54,045 nucleotides of DNA. Source: Planctomycetota bacterium (GTDB lineage: Bacteria > Planctomycetota > SZUA-567 > H5-PLA8). The translations under genes were made by a program, and so were the position numbers. The stretch covers positions 1 to 54,045 of the forward strand of contig JACQFI010000059.1 of NCBI GenBank assembly GCA_016200135.1, given 5' to 3'. Positions 1 to 7,894 of the stretch are shown in pieces; the first letter of the stretch is position 1; the number at the start of each line of letters is the position of its first letter. Under the pieces are notes generated by a model. It ran no database searches. It was not told the origin of the DNA and saw only the letters and a program-made list of their open reading frames with translations.

Positions 1-2
1 AG

Positions 3-857
3 CCGCCGCCCGGCGCGGCGGAACTCCCCACCATCTTCCTGCGCCCGCTGATGCATACGGGCACCATCCGCGATCTGCGCGTGAACATGGCCGGTTGCCA
101 GCTTCAGAAGGATTCCTGGATTCACCATCCGTTCTCCGATTACGCGCTCGGCTTCGTCGTCTCCGGCCGCGGCACCTATCAGGTGAACGACGGGCCCGTG
201 CAGGCGCTCGAGCCCGGCTGCATCTTCGCCGTGTATCCGGGGCCGCGCTTTCACTACGGGCCGTTTGAAGGAACGACGTGGGCGGAGTACCACTTCGCGC
301 TGAGCGGCCCCGCGCTGCCGCGGCTGCTCGATTTCGGCTGGTTCCCTTCGGACGGAATCGTACGGCAGCTCGTCAACATCCCGCCGCTGGTGGAACTCAT
401 GCGCGAACTGATCCGGCTCGTCCGGCGCGACGGCCCCGGCGACGCGGACCGCTGCGTGGTGCTCGCCGAGCGGCTGCTCGTCGAGATGTACCACAGCCAG
501 GAGCGGCTCCAGCAGTCGCACACGCCCAGCCGGTCGCTCGCGAGCGTGCTCGACTATTGCCGCGAGCACTTCCGAGAGGAGGTCGACTTCGAGGCGCTCG
601 CGAAGGAGCACGCGACGAGTTATTCGAGCCTGCGGCAGGGCATGAAAAAGCTTACCGGCATGGGCCCCGCGCATTACCTCGCCCGGCTGCGCTGCCAGAC
701 CGCGTGCGCACTGCTGAGCGACACCGATCTGAGTGTGAAGGAGATCGGCGCGCGCGTCGGCCTTCCCGATCCGTACGTGTTCAGCCGCGTCTTCAAGCGC
801 CACATCGGACAGGCGCCGCAGATCTTCCGCGAACGCACCGTGCCTTGGGCCAAGTAA
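3..857 (+). CDS. AraC-family transcriptional regulator (5' end outside window)
   Basis: A probable DNA-binding transcription regulator. The N-terminal half (about residues 20-100 from the ATG at 51) is rich in beta-strand-type sequence with the pattern expected of an AraC sensor cupin ('YALGFVVSGRGTYQVNDG', 'PGCIFAVYPG'). The C-terminal 100 residues hold two helix-turn-helix units: one around 'FEALAKEHATSYSSLRQGMK' and one around 'VKEIGARVGLPDPYVFSRVF', followed by the usual 'FKRHIGQAPQIFRER' end. The frame stays open for 16 codons upstream of the ATG at 51 to the window edge, and that ATG has no Shine-Dalgarno sequence, so the real start probably lies outside the window. No target operon is evident; the effector may be a sugar, as is common in the family, but that is inference. 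Confidence 0.85.
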   Translation, partial: PPPGAAELPTIFLRPLMHTGTIRDLRVNMAGCQLQKDSWIHHPFSDYALGFVVSGRGTYQVNDGPVQALEPGCIFAVYPGPRFHYGPFEGTTWAEYHFALSGPALPRLLDFGWFPSDGIVRQLVNIPPLVELMRELIRLVRRDGPGDADRCVVLAERLLVEMYHSQERLQQSHTPSRSLASVLDYCREHFREEVDFEALAKEHATSYSSLRQGMKKLTGMGPAHYLARLRCQTACALLSDTDLSVKEIGARVGLPDPYVFSRVFKRHIGQAPQIFRERTVPWAK

Positions 858-1030
858 CAGGCATAAGATATCAATGCACTTGCACGAAGCACCTCCTCTT
901 GTTCGGCGATCCAACGGTTCGTCCGACTTGGATTAATAATCTATACCTGCGACATCCAATTTATTGGAATATGCGGGCCCCATCGCGGCATGAGTAAAGT
1001 GACGTCCAGACAGCAGAGGAGAGACCGCCT

Positions 1031-1414
1031 ATGAAGACGCCCGAACCCACGCGAGTCATGCGAGCGCCGAAATCGGACTCGCTCCGTGCACGGCTCCGCG
1101 GCAATCAGCCCAGTTCGAATTCGACACGCCGCCTGCGGCCGCTGACGGGGATTCGGCTCGTTCCCCCACCGCCGCGGCACAAGCCGCTCGAAGAGCGCGT
1201 CAACCGCCTCGAACTCTCGCTGAACGATCTTTCGAGCGCCTGGATCGACGCGCTCGACGAATGGCAGATCGCGCAGCGTTCAGGAGCGGTGGAAGGTTCG
1301 GCGGAATGGGAGCGCTTGCAAGAAATTGAGAAGCGGCTGCGCGCCCTGGCAGCCAAGCAGCAGAGCGTCGGGCATGCGTTTGAGGCAGCTATCGAAAACG
1401 CGGTTGAACAGTAG
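1031..1414 (+). CDS. Small hypothetical protein with coiled-coil-like helices
   Basis: A 127-residue protein I do not recognise. It starts at an ATG with a good AGGAGA Shine-Dalgarno sequence about 9 bases upstream. The first 45 residues are basic and proline-rich. Residues about 55-125 are charged and helical ('LEERVNRLELSLNDLSSAWI', 'ERLQEIEKRLRALAAKQQSV'), with heptad-like spacing that suggests a short coiled coil or helical hairpin. There is no signal peptide or membrane segment. It stands alone between the AraC gene and the next small membrane protein. Overlapping reading frames in this stretch lack ribosome binding sites and look like shadows. Confidence 0.55.
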   Translation: MKTPEPTRVMRAPKSDSLRARLRGNQPSSNSTRRLRPLTGIRLVPPPPRHKPLEERVNRLELSLNDLSSAWIDALDEWQIAQRSGAVEGSAEWERLQEIEKRLRALAAKQQSVGHAFEAAIENAVEQ

Positions 1415-1528
1415 GTGCAGGACCGGGCTCCTCTCCATTTTTCGTCTCGCCCCCGAAGCGCGACATGAAGAGGAGTCCGGATATATTCGTTATTCTATTT
1501 GTCACGCTTCCCATTACGTTTATTCGTT

Positions 1529-1837
1529 ATGGAAGCCAGTGGCCCCTCCAACGTTGAGAAATCGGTCAAGCCTGAACGGAAGCGCTTTCAATTTAGCCTG
1601 CGCACACTCATTTTATTCACGCTTATTTTCAGTGTGGCGTGGCCATTGACGGCCACTGTTGGAGTTAGGGATGTTGAGAACAAATTGGTTCAAGAATACG
1701 TCTCGAAAATGCCCAACCGAAGCCAACGTACAAATCGAATAATTGAACCTGCAATACCCTCACGCCTAACGAGCTATTACCTGTGGCTATTCGGTTTAAA
1801 GTTTCTTCTGTTCGACAGCGAACACTTTATAACCTAA
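1529..1837 (+). CDS. Small single-pass membrane protein with planctomycete 'FSLRTL' N-terminus
   Basis: A 102-residue protein of unknown function. A polar head is followed by 'KRFQFSLRTLILFTLIFSVA', a motif plus hydrophobic helix (about residues 23-42) that is very common at the start of planctomycete membrane proteins. The remainder is soluble and ends in another hydrophobic patch ('YYLWLFGLKFLLF'). I prefer the ATG at 1529; a TTG ten codons upstream keeps the frame open but adds nothing typical. The stop overlaps the stop of the convergent isomerase-like gene by four bases. The DNA is AT-richer than that of its neighbours. The gene could be a truncated relative of longer family members. Confidence 0.5.
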   Translation: MEASGPSNVEKSVKPERKRFQFSLRTLILFTLIFSVAWPLTATVGVRDVENKLVQEYVSKMPNRSQRTNRIIEPAIPSRLTSYYLWLFGLKFLLFDSEHFIT

Positions 1838-2694
1838 CCCGCCGCGGCAAACGCTTCTTTCGCCACCTTTGTCAGCAACTTCGCCTGCTCCCAGCGGTCG
1901 CACTCTTCGACCATCTCGCCCTTCACGTCCTTAAAGAGCCGCGCATAGTAGATCTCGGGATGCAGGAGTTCCGGCGCGAAGCAGATGTAGTCGCCGGGCT
2001 TGGCGGTCTTCAGGAAACCCGCGAAGCTGCGCTTCCACAGCTCGCGGAAGTGCTCGACGTAGGTGCGGCCCACGCCGTCGCCGCAATCGACCTGCATGCA
2101 GCCGGGATTGCCGATGCGACCGTGGATGAAGCGCACGCGCTCGAAGACCGGCGCTAGGAACTCTAGTTTCGCGTTGAAGTCGCCGTAGACCATCTCCAGG
2201 CCCGTGTACCAGTGCGAGAAATCCCCGTTGAAGCGGACCTCGGGCAGCTTCTGCGCGAGCTGAACCGTGCGCCAGGGATCCTGCGTGATCGTGGCGCGGT
2301 GGGTCTCGATGTAGATCGGGAAGTTCGTCTTCGTGCAGGCATAGAGGATGTCCTCGACGACGCGGTAGACCTCGGCATCGTCTTCCATGCCCCACGCGAC
2401 GTGGGCCGTGACGCATGCCTGGCCCGCGTCCTGCGCCTGCTGCGCGAGCGGCAGCGCCTCGCCCACCTTGTTGATGCGCCCGCCGCCGGTGACGCCCAAG
2501 CCGAGTTCGCGGCAGAGCTTCACGTTGCCGCCCTGGATGCCCATGTAGCCCGCGGCTTTGATGGCCTCGTGCTTGGCGCGCTCGTCGCCGCGCGGGCCGG
2601 TGCTCCACGCGGGCAGGTTGGTGAGCGTGCCGAGGTTGAAGTCGCTGCGCAGGTAGGGCGCGCGCTGAGTGCCGTCGTTGGTGTTCGGAACCAT
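1834..2694 (-). CDS. TIM-barrel sugar phosphate isomerase/epimerase-like protein
   Basis: A 286-residue protein resembling the xylose isomerase-like TIM barrel (AP endonuclease 2) superfamily, whose members isomerise or epimerise sugars with a divalent metal. Features seen: an N-terminal strand leading to 'KAAGYMGIQGGNVKL', an early 'TAHVAWGMEDD' segment, a central 'FPIYIETHRATITQDPWRT' strand with a candidate metal-binding Glu and His, 'VRFNGDFSHWYTGLEMVYGD' with Asp and His at a typical metal site, and 'VRFIHGRIGNPGCMQVDCG' with a late His. The start ATG has a GGAG ribosome binding site. It is downstream of two MOSC genes in the same direction (17 bases from the nearer), so it may be co-transcribed. 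The exact substrate is unknown. Confidence 0.75.
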   Translation of the reverse strand: MVPNTNDGTQRAPYLRSDFNLGTLTNLPAWSTGPRGDERAKHEAIKAAGYMGIQGGNVKLCRELGLGVTGGGRINKVGEALPLAQQAQDAGQACVTAHVAWGMEDDAEVYRVVEDILYACTKTNFPIYIETHRATITQDPWRTVQLAQKLPEVRFNGDFSHWYTGLEMVYGDFNAKLEFLAPVFERVRFIHGRIGNPGCMQVDCGDGVGRTYVEHFRELWKRSFAGFLKTAKPGDYICFAPELLHPEIYYARLFKDVKGEMVEECDRWEQAKLLTKVAKEAFAAAG

Positions 2695-2712
2695 GGGCTC
2701 TCCAGTCCTTTG

Positions 2713-3495
2713 CTATTCGATGACCAGCTTATCCCCGATCTGCATCTCTTTCCCGGCTTCGCTCGGCGCGACGCGGGTGTTCACGGCCAATCGATAGAGC
2801 GTGTCCGCGAAGCGCGCGGCGTTGGTCCACTGCGGCAGCTTGGCTTTGCGCTTTTCCATAAAGGTCTTCACGAAGTCCGGGGTCGCTGCGGCGGTGAGCG
2901 GGTGGCGCGTGGGCACGATGCAGCGGGCGCAGGGGTTCACGCCTTCAAAGGCGACCTTGCCGATGGTGAAGCGGACGGCCTGGCCCTCTGCGGCGAAGAG
3001 GCGGTCTTCCCAGAACGGGTCGACGCCGCCGATCACCAGGTTCGGGCGGAAGCGCTTCCAGACGTCGTCGGGCTTGAGGCCCGGGAACCACGAGGCCACC
3101 TCTTTGAGCGTGCCCGTCGAGATAATCGTCGGCCCCCATGCCTGCGGGTCGTCGGGGAAGCCGTTCTGTTCGTCGCGATTGAGCGTCACCGCGAAGCCGA
3201 AGAACTTCGCGAGCCACGCTTCGAGCTTCTCCTTGTCTTTGCCGAGATGAAAGGTCTGCGTGGCGGGCTTACCCTGTTCGCTCAGCGATACCTTCATCGC
3301 GCGCAGATCGAATTCCGCCCGCAGCAGATGAATCTTCGCGTGCCGCTTGCCGTTCACGTACTTCCCGGCCTCGTCGAAGAACGCGAACTCGCGGTCATGC
3401 AGCAGCCGGCCCTGCGGCCCGACGGTGATCTCGGTGCCGAAGACCGGATCGAGGGACTTGATGGGATAGATCGAGATGCCGGCGAGGAAGGACAT
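2713..3495 (-). CDS. MOSC domain protein (YcbX/mARC-like), cysteine motif intact
   Basis: A 260-residue protein with an N-terminal MOSC beta-barrel ('IYPIKSLDPV', 'GRLLHDREFAFFDEAGKYVN') and a C-terminal MOSC domain. The family binds the molybdenum cofactor and includes N-hydroxylated-compound reductases; the cofactor-binding cysteine lies in the PCxRC motif, seen here as 'NPCARCIVPTR' with Cys189 and Cys192. 'FRPNLVIGG' and 'FWEDRL' match the family core. It lies 11 bases after the end of a paralogue transcribed in the same direction, with which it aligns end to end without gaps for at least 190 residues. A reductase role is inferred from the family; the physiological substrate and the electron donor are not encoded nearby. 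Confidence 0.85.
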   Translation of the reverse strand: MSFLAGISIYPIKSLDPVFGTEITVGPQGRLLHDREFAFFDEAGKYVNGKRHAKIHLLRAEFDLRAMKVSLSEQGKPATQTFHLGKDKEKLEAWLAKFFGFAVTLNRDEQNGFPDDPQAWGPTIISTGTLKEVASWFPGLKPDDVWKRFRPNLVIGGVDPFWEDRLFAAEGQAVRFTIGKVAFEGVNPCARCIVPTRHPLTAAATPDFVKTFMEKRKAKLPQWTNAARFADTLYRLAVNTRVAPSEAGKEMQIGDKLVIE

Positions 3496-3506
3496 GCGTT
3501 GCCCGC

Positions 3507-4316
3507 CTATTCCTTCTCGGGCGCGTCGACCTTGCGCTCGAGAATGCCGACGCGCTCACCGGTGCGAATCGTCTTGCCGACCTCGTGGTGAGTCAGGCGC
3601 GTGCGCACGCCGAGTTTGTAGTAGTGGTCGAAGCGCTCGGACGGCACGAACGCGGGCAGCCGTTCCTTGCGTTTGTGCATGAACGCCTGTGCGAAGCCCT
3701 GCGTCTGCTCGCCTGTGTACGGATCGTACTCGAAGGCCGGGGTGCGTTCGGCCGGGCGCACGCCGGTGATGACCACCTTGCCGACCGTGAACTGGATCAC
3801 GAAGCCCGGATGCGAGTAGAGCCGCTCTTCCCAGAAGCCGAGCGACCCGCCCATCTCGATGTTGGGCCGGACGCGGCGCCGCAGATTCTCGATCTCGATC
3901 GCCGGGAACCAGTCGTGGACCTCCTTGAGCGTGCGCGCGGCGATGATCACCGGGCCCGGCAGATGGGTCTCGTCGTGAAAGCCCTTCTCGGCGTCGCGCT
4001 GGAGCTTCACCCCGTAGCCGAGGAAATCGCCGATCCATTTCTCGATCCCGGCGCGGTCCTTCTCGATGTTGAAGGCGGTGATCTTGCCGTCGCCTTGCAT
4101 GTGGAACATCGCGTTCTGCAGGTCGAGGTCGTAAGTGGTGCGGATCTTGAGCAGCTTGGGCTCGCGGCTGGCGGTGAGGATCTCGCCCTTCTCGTTGAAG
4201 AGCGCGTACTCGCGGTCGTGCAGCAGCGCGCCCGAGTTTAGCGGCGTCACGCGCGTGACCGTCAGCCTATCCAGCGACTTGATCGGATAGAGGAAAAGAC
4301 CGGTAACGTGCGGCAA
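3507..4316 (-). CDS. MOSC domain paralogue lacking the conserved cysteines
   Basis: A 269-residue homologue of the adjacent MOSC protein ('LYPIKSLDRLTV', 'GALLHDREYALFNEKGEIL', 'VRPNIEMGGSLGFWEERLY'). At the position where the neighbour has Cys189 and Cys192 it has Ala189 and Thr192 ('VRPAERTPAFEYD'), in an ungapped alignment. It should therefore not hold the molybdenum cofactor in the canonical way and may be a structural, regulatory or repurposed partner. I chose the TTG at 4316, which gives the same N-terminal length as the paralogue and has an AGGAG sequence 7 bases upstream; a second TTG at 4331 would lie before that site. It is first of a leftward set of three genes and is divergent from hemW. 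Confidence 0.8.
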   Translation of the reverse strand: MPHVTGLFLYPIKSLDRLTVTRVTPLNSGALLHDREYALFNEKGEILTASREPKLLKIRTTYDLDLQNAMFHMQGDGKITAFNIEKDRAGIEKWIGDFLGYGVKLQRDAEKGFHDETHLPGPVIIAARTLKEVHDWFPAIEIENLRRRVRPNIEMGGSLGFWEERLYSHPGFVIQFTVGKVVITGVRPAERTPAFEYDPYTGEQTQGFAQAFMHKRKERLPAFVPSERFDHYYKLGVRTRLTHHEVGKTIRTGERVGILERKVDAPEKE

Positions 4317-4371
4317 GCGACGCTCCTGCAACCCGGTGGAACCAAGGGTATCCGGCGTTTAGTATGAATAC

Positions 4372-4377
4372 GCTATA
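4372..4377 (+). promoter_or_regulatory. Possible -10 element upstream of hemW
   Basis: TATATT lies 18 bases before the hemW start in the short divergent gap between the MOSC set and hemW. No convincing -35 box is present at the right distance, and a start so close to the -10 element would give a very short leader, so this is tentative. Confidence 0.2.
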
Positions 4378-4394
4378 TTGAGAGGACAGCGCCC

Positions 4395-5645
4395 TTGCCG
4401 CAAGAGCCTTTAACCCAATCCTCACCCACTCCCGCCGCAGCGAATCCGCCGCCGCGGGACCCGCGCACCTGGCCCGCTGGGCTCTACATCCACCTGCCGT
4501 TTTGTGCGGCGATCTGCACGTACTGCGACTTCGCGAGCGAACTCTATTCGCCAGAGCGGCCGCGGCGATATCTTGTGGCGCTGGAGAAAGAATTGGCGGC
4601 GAAGGTGGGTAGACAGTTCCAATCGGAAATCCAAAATTCAAAATCCAAAATGGAGCGGTACTCTCCGCGGACGATCTTTCTGGGCGGCGGCACGCCGAGC
4701 GCGCTCAGCATCGGCGAACTGACGCACTTCTTCGATATGCTCGAGAAGTATGTCGATTGCTCCAAGGTTGAAGAGTTCACTATCGAGGCCAATCCGGGTT
4801 CGACGGACGCGCAGAAACTCGAGTTCCTGCTCAAGCGCGGAGTGAAGCGCATCAGTTTTGGCGTGCAGTCGTTCCGGCCGCACTTGCTCAAGCTGCTGGG
4901 CCGCATTCATGGCGCGGACCAAGGGCGCGAAGCCGTCGCGCTGGCGCGGGCCGCGGGCTTTCGCAACGTCTCCATCGACCTGATGCACGGCCTGCCGACG
5001 CAGTCGCGCGACGACCTCAAGCGCGACCTCGACGAGGCCCTGGCGCTCGGGACCGAGCACATCAGCGCGTACGGGCTGATCTACGAGGACGGCACGCCGC
5101 TGAAGGGCGCGGTGGAAGCGGGCAAGATCGCGCGGCTGCCGCCCGAAGAAGAGGCCGCGCACTACCGGCTGGTGATGGAGCGCATGGAAGCCGGCGGACT
5201 GCCGCAGTACGAGATCAGCAATTACGCCAAGCCCGGCTATGAGGCTCGGCACAACATCATCTATTGGCGCAACGAAGCGTACATGGGCGTAGGCGTCTCG
5301 GCGGCGGGCTTCGTGAACTTCGAGCGCGCCACGAACCACTACGAGATGGACGCGTACATGAGCGCCGTCGAACGCGGCGAGGATCCGGCGGCTTCGCGCG
5401 AACGCCTGAGTCCCGAAGCGCGCGCCCGCGAGTCGCTCGTGCTGGAACTGCGCCTGCGTGCAGGCGTCGATCCCGCCGAGTTCTACGCGCGCTGGGGCTT
5501 GGACATCGAGCATGACTCGGCCGTCCGCGCGACGCTCGACAAGTACCGCTCAGTGGGCCTGATGGAGCAGACCGCCGCCGGGCGCTGGCGCATCACGCGC
5601 GAAGGCCTGCCGGTGGCGGACGGCATCTTGAGCGAACTCGTCTAG
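4395..5645 (+). CDS. hemW: HemW-type radical SAM protein
   Basis: A 416-residue radical SAM enzyme of the HemW group, formerly called oxygen-independent coproporphyrinogen III oxidase-like and now viewed as a heme chaperone. The cluster motif is 'CAAICTYCDF' (CxxxCxxC) near residue 37, followed by 'IFLGGGTPSALS', 'EANPGSTDAQKLEF', 'RISFGVQSF', 'SIDLMHGLPTQSRDDL' and 'PQYEISNYAKPGYEARHN', all HemW hallmarks; the C-terminal HemN domain is present. The CxxxCxxC motif is not followed by the fourth cysteine that typifies true HemN. The start is a TTG with GAGAGGA upstream. Unusually, about 20 extra residues ('GRQFQSEIQNSKSK') sit between the first helix and the GGGTPS strand and are encoded by a dispersed AT-rich repeat (see findings). 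Confidence 0.9.
   Translation: MPQEPLTQSSPTPAAANPPPRDPRTWPAGLYIHLPFCAAICTYCDFASELYSPERPRRYLVALEKELAAKVGRQFQSEIQNSKSKMERYSPRTIFLGGGTPSALSIGELTHFFDMLEKYVDCSKVEEFTIEANPGSTDAQKLEFLLKRGVKRISFGVQSFRPHLLKLLGRIHGADQGREAVALARAAGFRNVSIDLMHGLPTQSRDDLKRDLDEALALGTEHISAYGLIYEDGTPLKGAVEAGKIARLPPEEEAAHYRLVMERMEAGGLPQYEISNYAKPGYEARHNIIYWRNEAYMGVGVSAAGFVNFERATNHYEMDAYMSAVERGEDPAASRERLSPEARARESLVLELRLRAGVDPAEFYARWGLDIEHDSAVRATLDKYRSVGLMEQTAAGRWRITREGLPVADGILSELV
4626..4652. repeat. TTTTGGATT-type dispersed repeat inside hemW
   Basis: An AT-rich run built of the units ATCCAAAAT and TTCAAAAT lies in frame inside hemW. Related sequence occurs in two intergenic places in this window, around 16715-16805 and 35049-35072. 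In hemW it codes for the extra segment between the radical SAM motif and the GGGTPS strand. Confidence 0.6.
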
Positions 5646-5651
5646 CCGCGC

Positions 5652-7664
5652 TCATTCCATCTTGAGCGCGGCCTCATGGTTCATGCTCTTAAAGGGCTCG
5701 GCGTTCTTTTCGTCGGAAGGTTCGTACATCCCGCCGGGACTTGGCGCCCATAAAGTCTGCCATTCCAATTCGACGGTGAAGTCCCCCTTAGCCGGAGCCT
5801 TTTGCGCGGCCTGGCCATTTCCCGTGAGGTAGAGCGGAACCAGGAGCGCGGGGTAAAAAACAAAATTCTTGGACCTTTCACCATGGTCGCGCCAGAGGTT
5901 CACACGGATTTTGGCCCGATTGCCTTCCCAGCGCACGTCCTGAAGCGTCATGCTCTCGCCCTGATTCAACTCCGGCCCGAGTACCAAGGCATACAGGGGA
6001 TCGCCCGGCTTGGGATTCGCAAGCGTTGGCATATCCTTAAAGGATGCCGGGGCGCGCGCGGACCATTTCTTGAAATCGAACGTCCCCACGCGCAAGCCCA
6101 ATTGCGGGACCCCGTTTGCTTTGTCGGGTGCAACCTTGAAAGCCATCTGTTCGGGCTCTTGCCAGAGGACGCCCTGGGCCTCAGCCGGAAGATCCTTCTT
6201 CTGCCAGACAAGTTCCCCTTTAAACGCCTTGCCGCCCTTGTCCTTCTCAACGGTAAACTTCGTGATGCCTTCTTCGACCAAAGAGAGCGAGAAGCGTTGC
6301 ACCGGCCAACCGCGCTCGTTCGCTGCGAAGGTCCGGCGTTCCACGCGCACTTCGTACTCGCCGGCCTCCAGCACGCCCAGGGAGACCACGTGATAGCGCA
6401 GCAGTGCAACGTTGTGGTCCTTGGGAACCATAGGGGTGCGCCATTCATGGAATACGACCTTAAAGACCCGTCCGTCCCGCTCGATGTTCACCGGACCGCC
6501 ATCCATGTCGTCGCTGTTCACCATGGTTTTAAGAGACAAAAGCACTTGGGAATTGGCGGCTGGTCCGGACAGGTTGGAAAACGCGAAACTGGGCTGCTGC
6601 TCATTCGACATAAGGGCACGCAGTTTAATTGAGGTGAATGCGCGCGATCCGGCCTCAAAGGGTTCGTAGGGATTCGGCGTCGTTCTGAAATCGGCTCCAT
6701 TCTTTGATCCGATTTCCACCCACGACTCACCGTTCCTGTCTCCGCCAATAACATGCTCTTCCAGCACATTTACCTGTATCCGTTTCCCGTGTGATGCCAC
6801 GGGAACCTGCGGTGCCGCAGGGGTTTCTTCCTTACCCTGCGCCGCTTCCGTTTTCACAGGCGTGGTTTCGCCGGCGTGAACCAGATAGGTACCCACGCCT
6901 CCCAACGCTAGGACCCCGGCGCAAACCAGCGCGGCAAACTTCAGTTTGGCTCTAAACATGGCTCTTCCAACCTCCCTCATGATTTCCTGGCTAAACGCCC
7001 AACCTGCGCCCTTCACTGCGCCCACTTTGCCAATCACCGCAAGATTCCCGAGCAGCGCCGCTGGCGCGGGTGAGACCGCAAGGGGCAGTGCGACGGCCAG
7101 CATGTCGGCGGGCGTATCGACGCCCATGTTTCGAAGCACGCCGCGAAGCCGTTCGAGCGCGCGCGCGACCCGCTTTTCGGCCGCATCCTCCGATAGACCC
7201 AAGCGGCGGCCCACGTCCCGATTCGATTGTCTCTCGAAATAACGTAGCAGAATCGCGTCACGGTCGGCGGCAGGCAGCGCCGCCATGGCCGCATCGATCC
7301 GTGGCGCCATCTTCTCCCATGCGGTACGGCCTTGCGGCTGCTCGGGCAGCGGCTCATGGTTCACGCGGCTCGCCTCCCGCTCGTGCTTCCGCCGCCGCGC
7401 TTCCATGCGCCGGGCGTTCGAGGACGCCAACCGCGCGGTCTGATAAAGCCATCCCGAAAGCACGACGGAGCGCGAGAGTCCGTGCGCCTTTTCCGCCAAA
7501 AGCATGAAAACCGCCTGGGCAGTCTCTTCGGCGATCGCGTCATCGCCGGTCTGCCGCAAGCAGGCCGAGAAGACCATAGACCCATGCCGCTCCACCATTT
7601 GCGCAAAAGCCTCTTCAGACCCTTGGCAGGAGTAGGCTTGCAGAAGGTCGTGGTCATCCACCAT
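5652..7664 (-). CDS. ECF-type sigma factor with transmembrane segment and large C-terminal domain
   Basis: A 670-residue protein. Residues about 1-95 are a sigma-70 region 2 ('SEEAFAQMVERHGSMVFSAC', 'AEETAQAVFMLLAEKA', 'LSGWLYQTARLASSNARR') and residues about 120-185 a region 4 helix-turn-helix ('LPAADRDAILLRYFERQSNR', 'VGRRLGLSEDAAEKRVARAL'). A linker leads to a single membrane helix ('LKFAALVCAGVLALGGVGTY') near 240-262, then about 400 residues with strand-rich secreted-type sequence. Family knowledge: PVC bacteria often carry such sigma factors with C-terminal extensions that may act as sensors or replace a separate anti-sigma factor. The start ATG has AAGGAT upstream. It converges with hemW with only six bases between stop codons. 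What the extracytoplasmic part senses is unknown. Confidence 0.85.
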   Translation of the reverse strand: MVDDHDLLQAYSCQGSEEAFAQMVERHGSMVFSACLRQTGDDAIAEETAQAVFMLLAEKAHGLSRSVVLSGWLYQTARLASSNARRMEARRRKHEREASRVNHEPLPEQPQGRTAWEKMAPRIDAAMAALPAADRDAILLRYFERQSNRDVGRRLGLSEDAAEKRVARALERLRGVLRNMGVDTPADMLAVALPLAVSPAPAALLGNLAVIGKVGAVKGAGWAFSQEIMREVGRAMFRAKLKFAALVCAGVLALGGVGTYLVHAGETTPVKTEAAQGKEETPAAPQVPVASHGKRIQVNVLEEHVIGGDRNGESWVEIGSKNGADFRTTPNPYEPFEAGSRAFTSIKLRALMSNEQQPSFAFSNLSGPAANSQVLLSLKTMVNSDDMDGGPVNIERDGRVFKVVFHEWRTPMVPKDHNVALLRYHVVSLGVLEAGEYEVRVERRTFAANERGWPVQRFSLSLVEEGITKFTVEKDKGGKAFKGELVWQKKDLPAEAQGVLWQEPEQMAFKVAPDKANGVPQLGLRVGTFDFKKWSARAPASFKDMPTLANPKPGDPLYALVLGPELNQGESMTLQDVRWEGNRAKIRVNLWRDHGERSKNFVFYPALLVPLYLTGNGQAAQKAPAKGDFTVELEWQTLWAPSPGGMYEPSDEKNAEPFKSMNHEAALKME

Positions 7665-7894
7665 GCGATCCTTTCAAACACTCATGTACGCCGATTGAGG
7701 CTCCCGACAGGTTTTTAGAGTGCTCCTACACGAATCGGTTCTTCGCAAACGGCCCCTAAAATAAGCTGAATTTGCCGAGTTCATCTTCAGGCTGTTATGG
7801 CTGCCCGACGATAAAGAGTCCAGGGTCGCGTTTCCAAGCGCAGTGTTCTGTTGCGCGCGACTCAAGCCTTTGCCTTGTAAGGGGGATACTCATC

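Noticed and set aside
2212..3591. A 459-codon open frame opposite the isomerase and MOSC genes
   Set aside because: It lies antisense to clearly homologous proteins, is rich in Arg, Leu, Val and His as expected for GC-rich shadows, and has no ribosome binding site.
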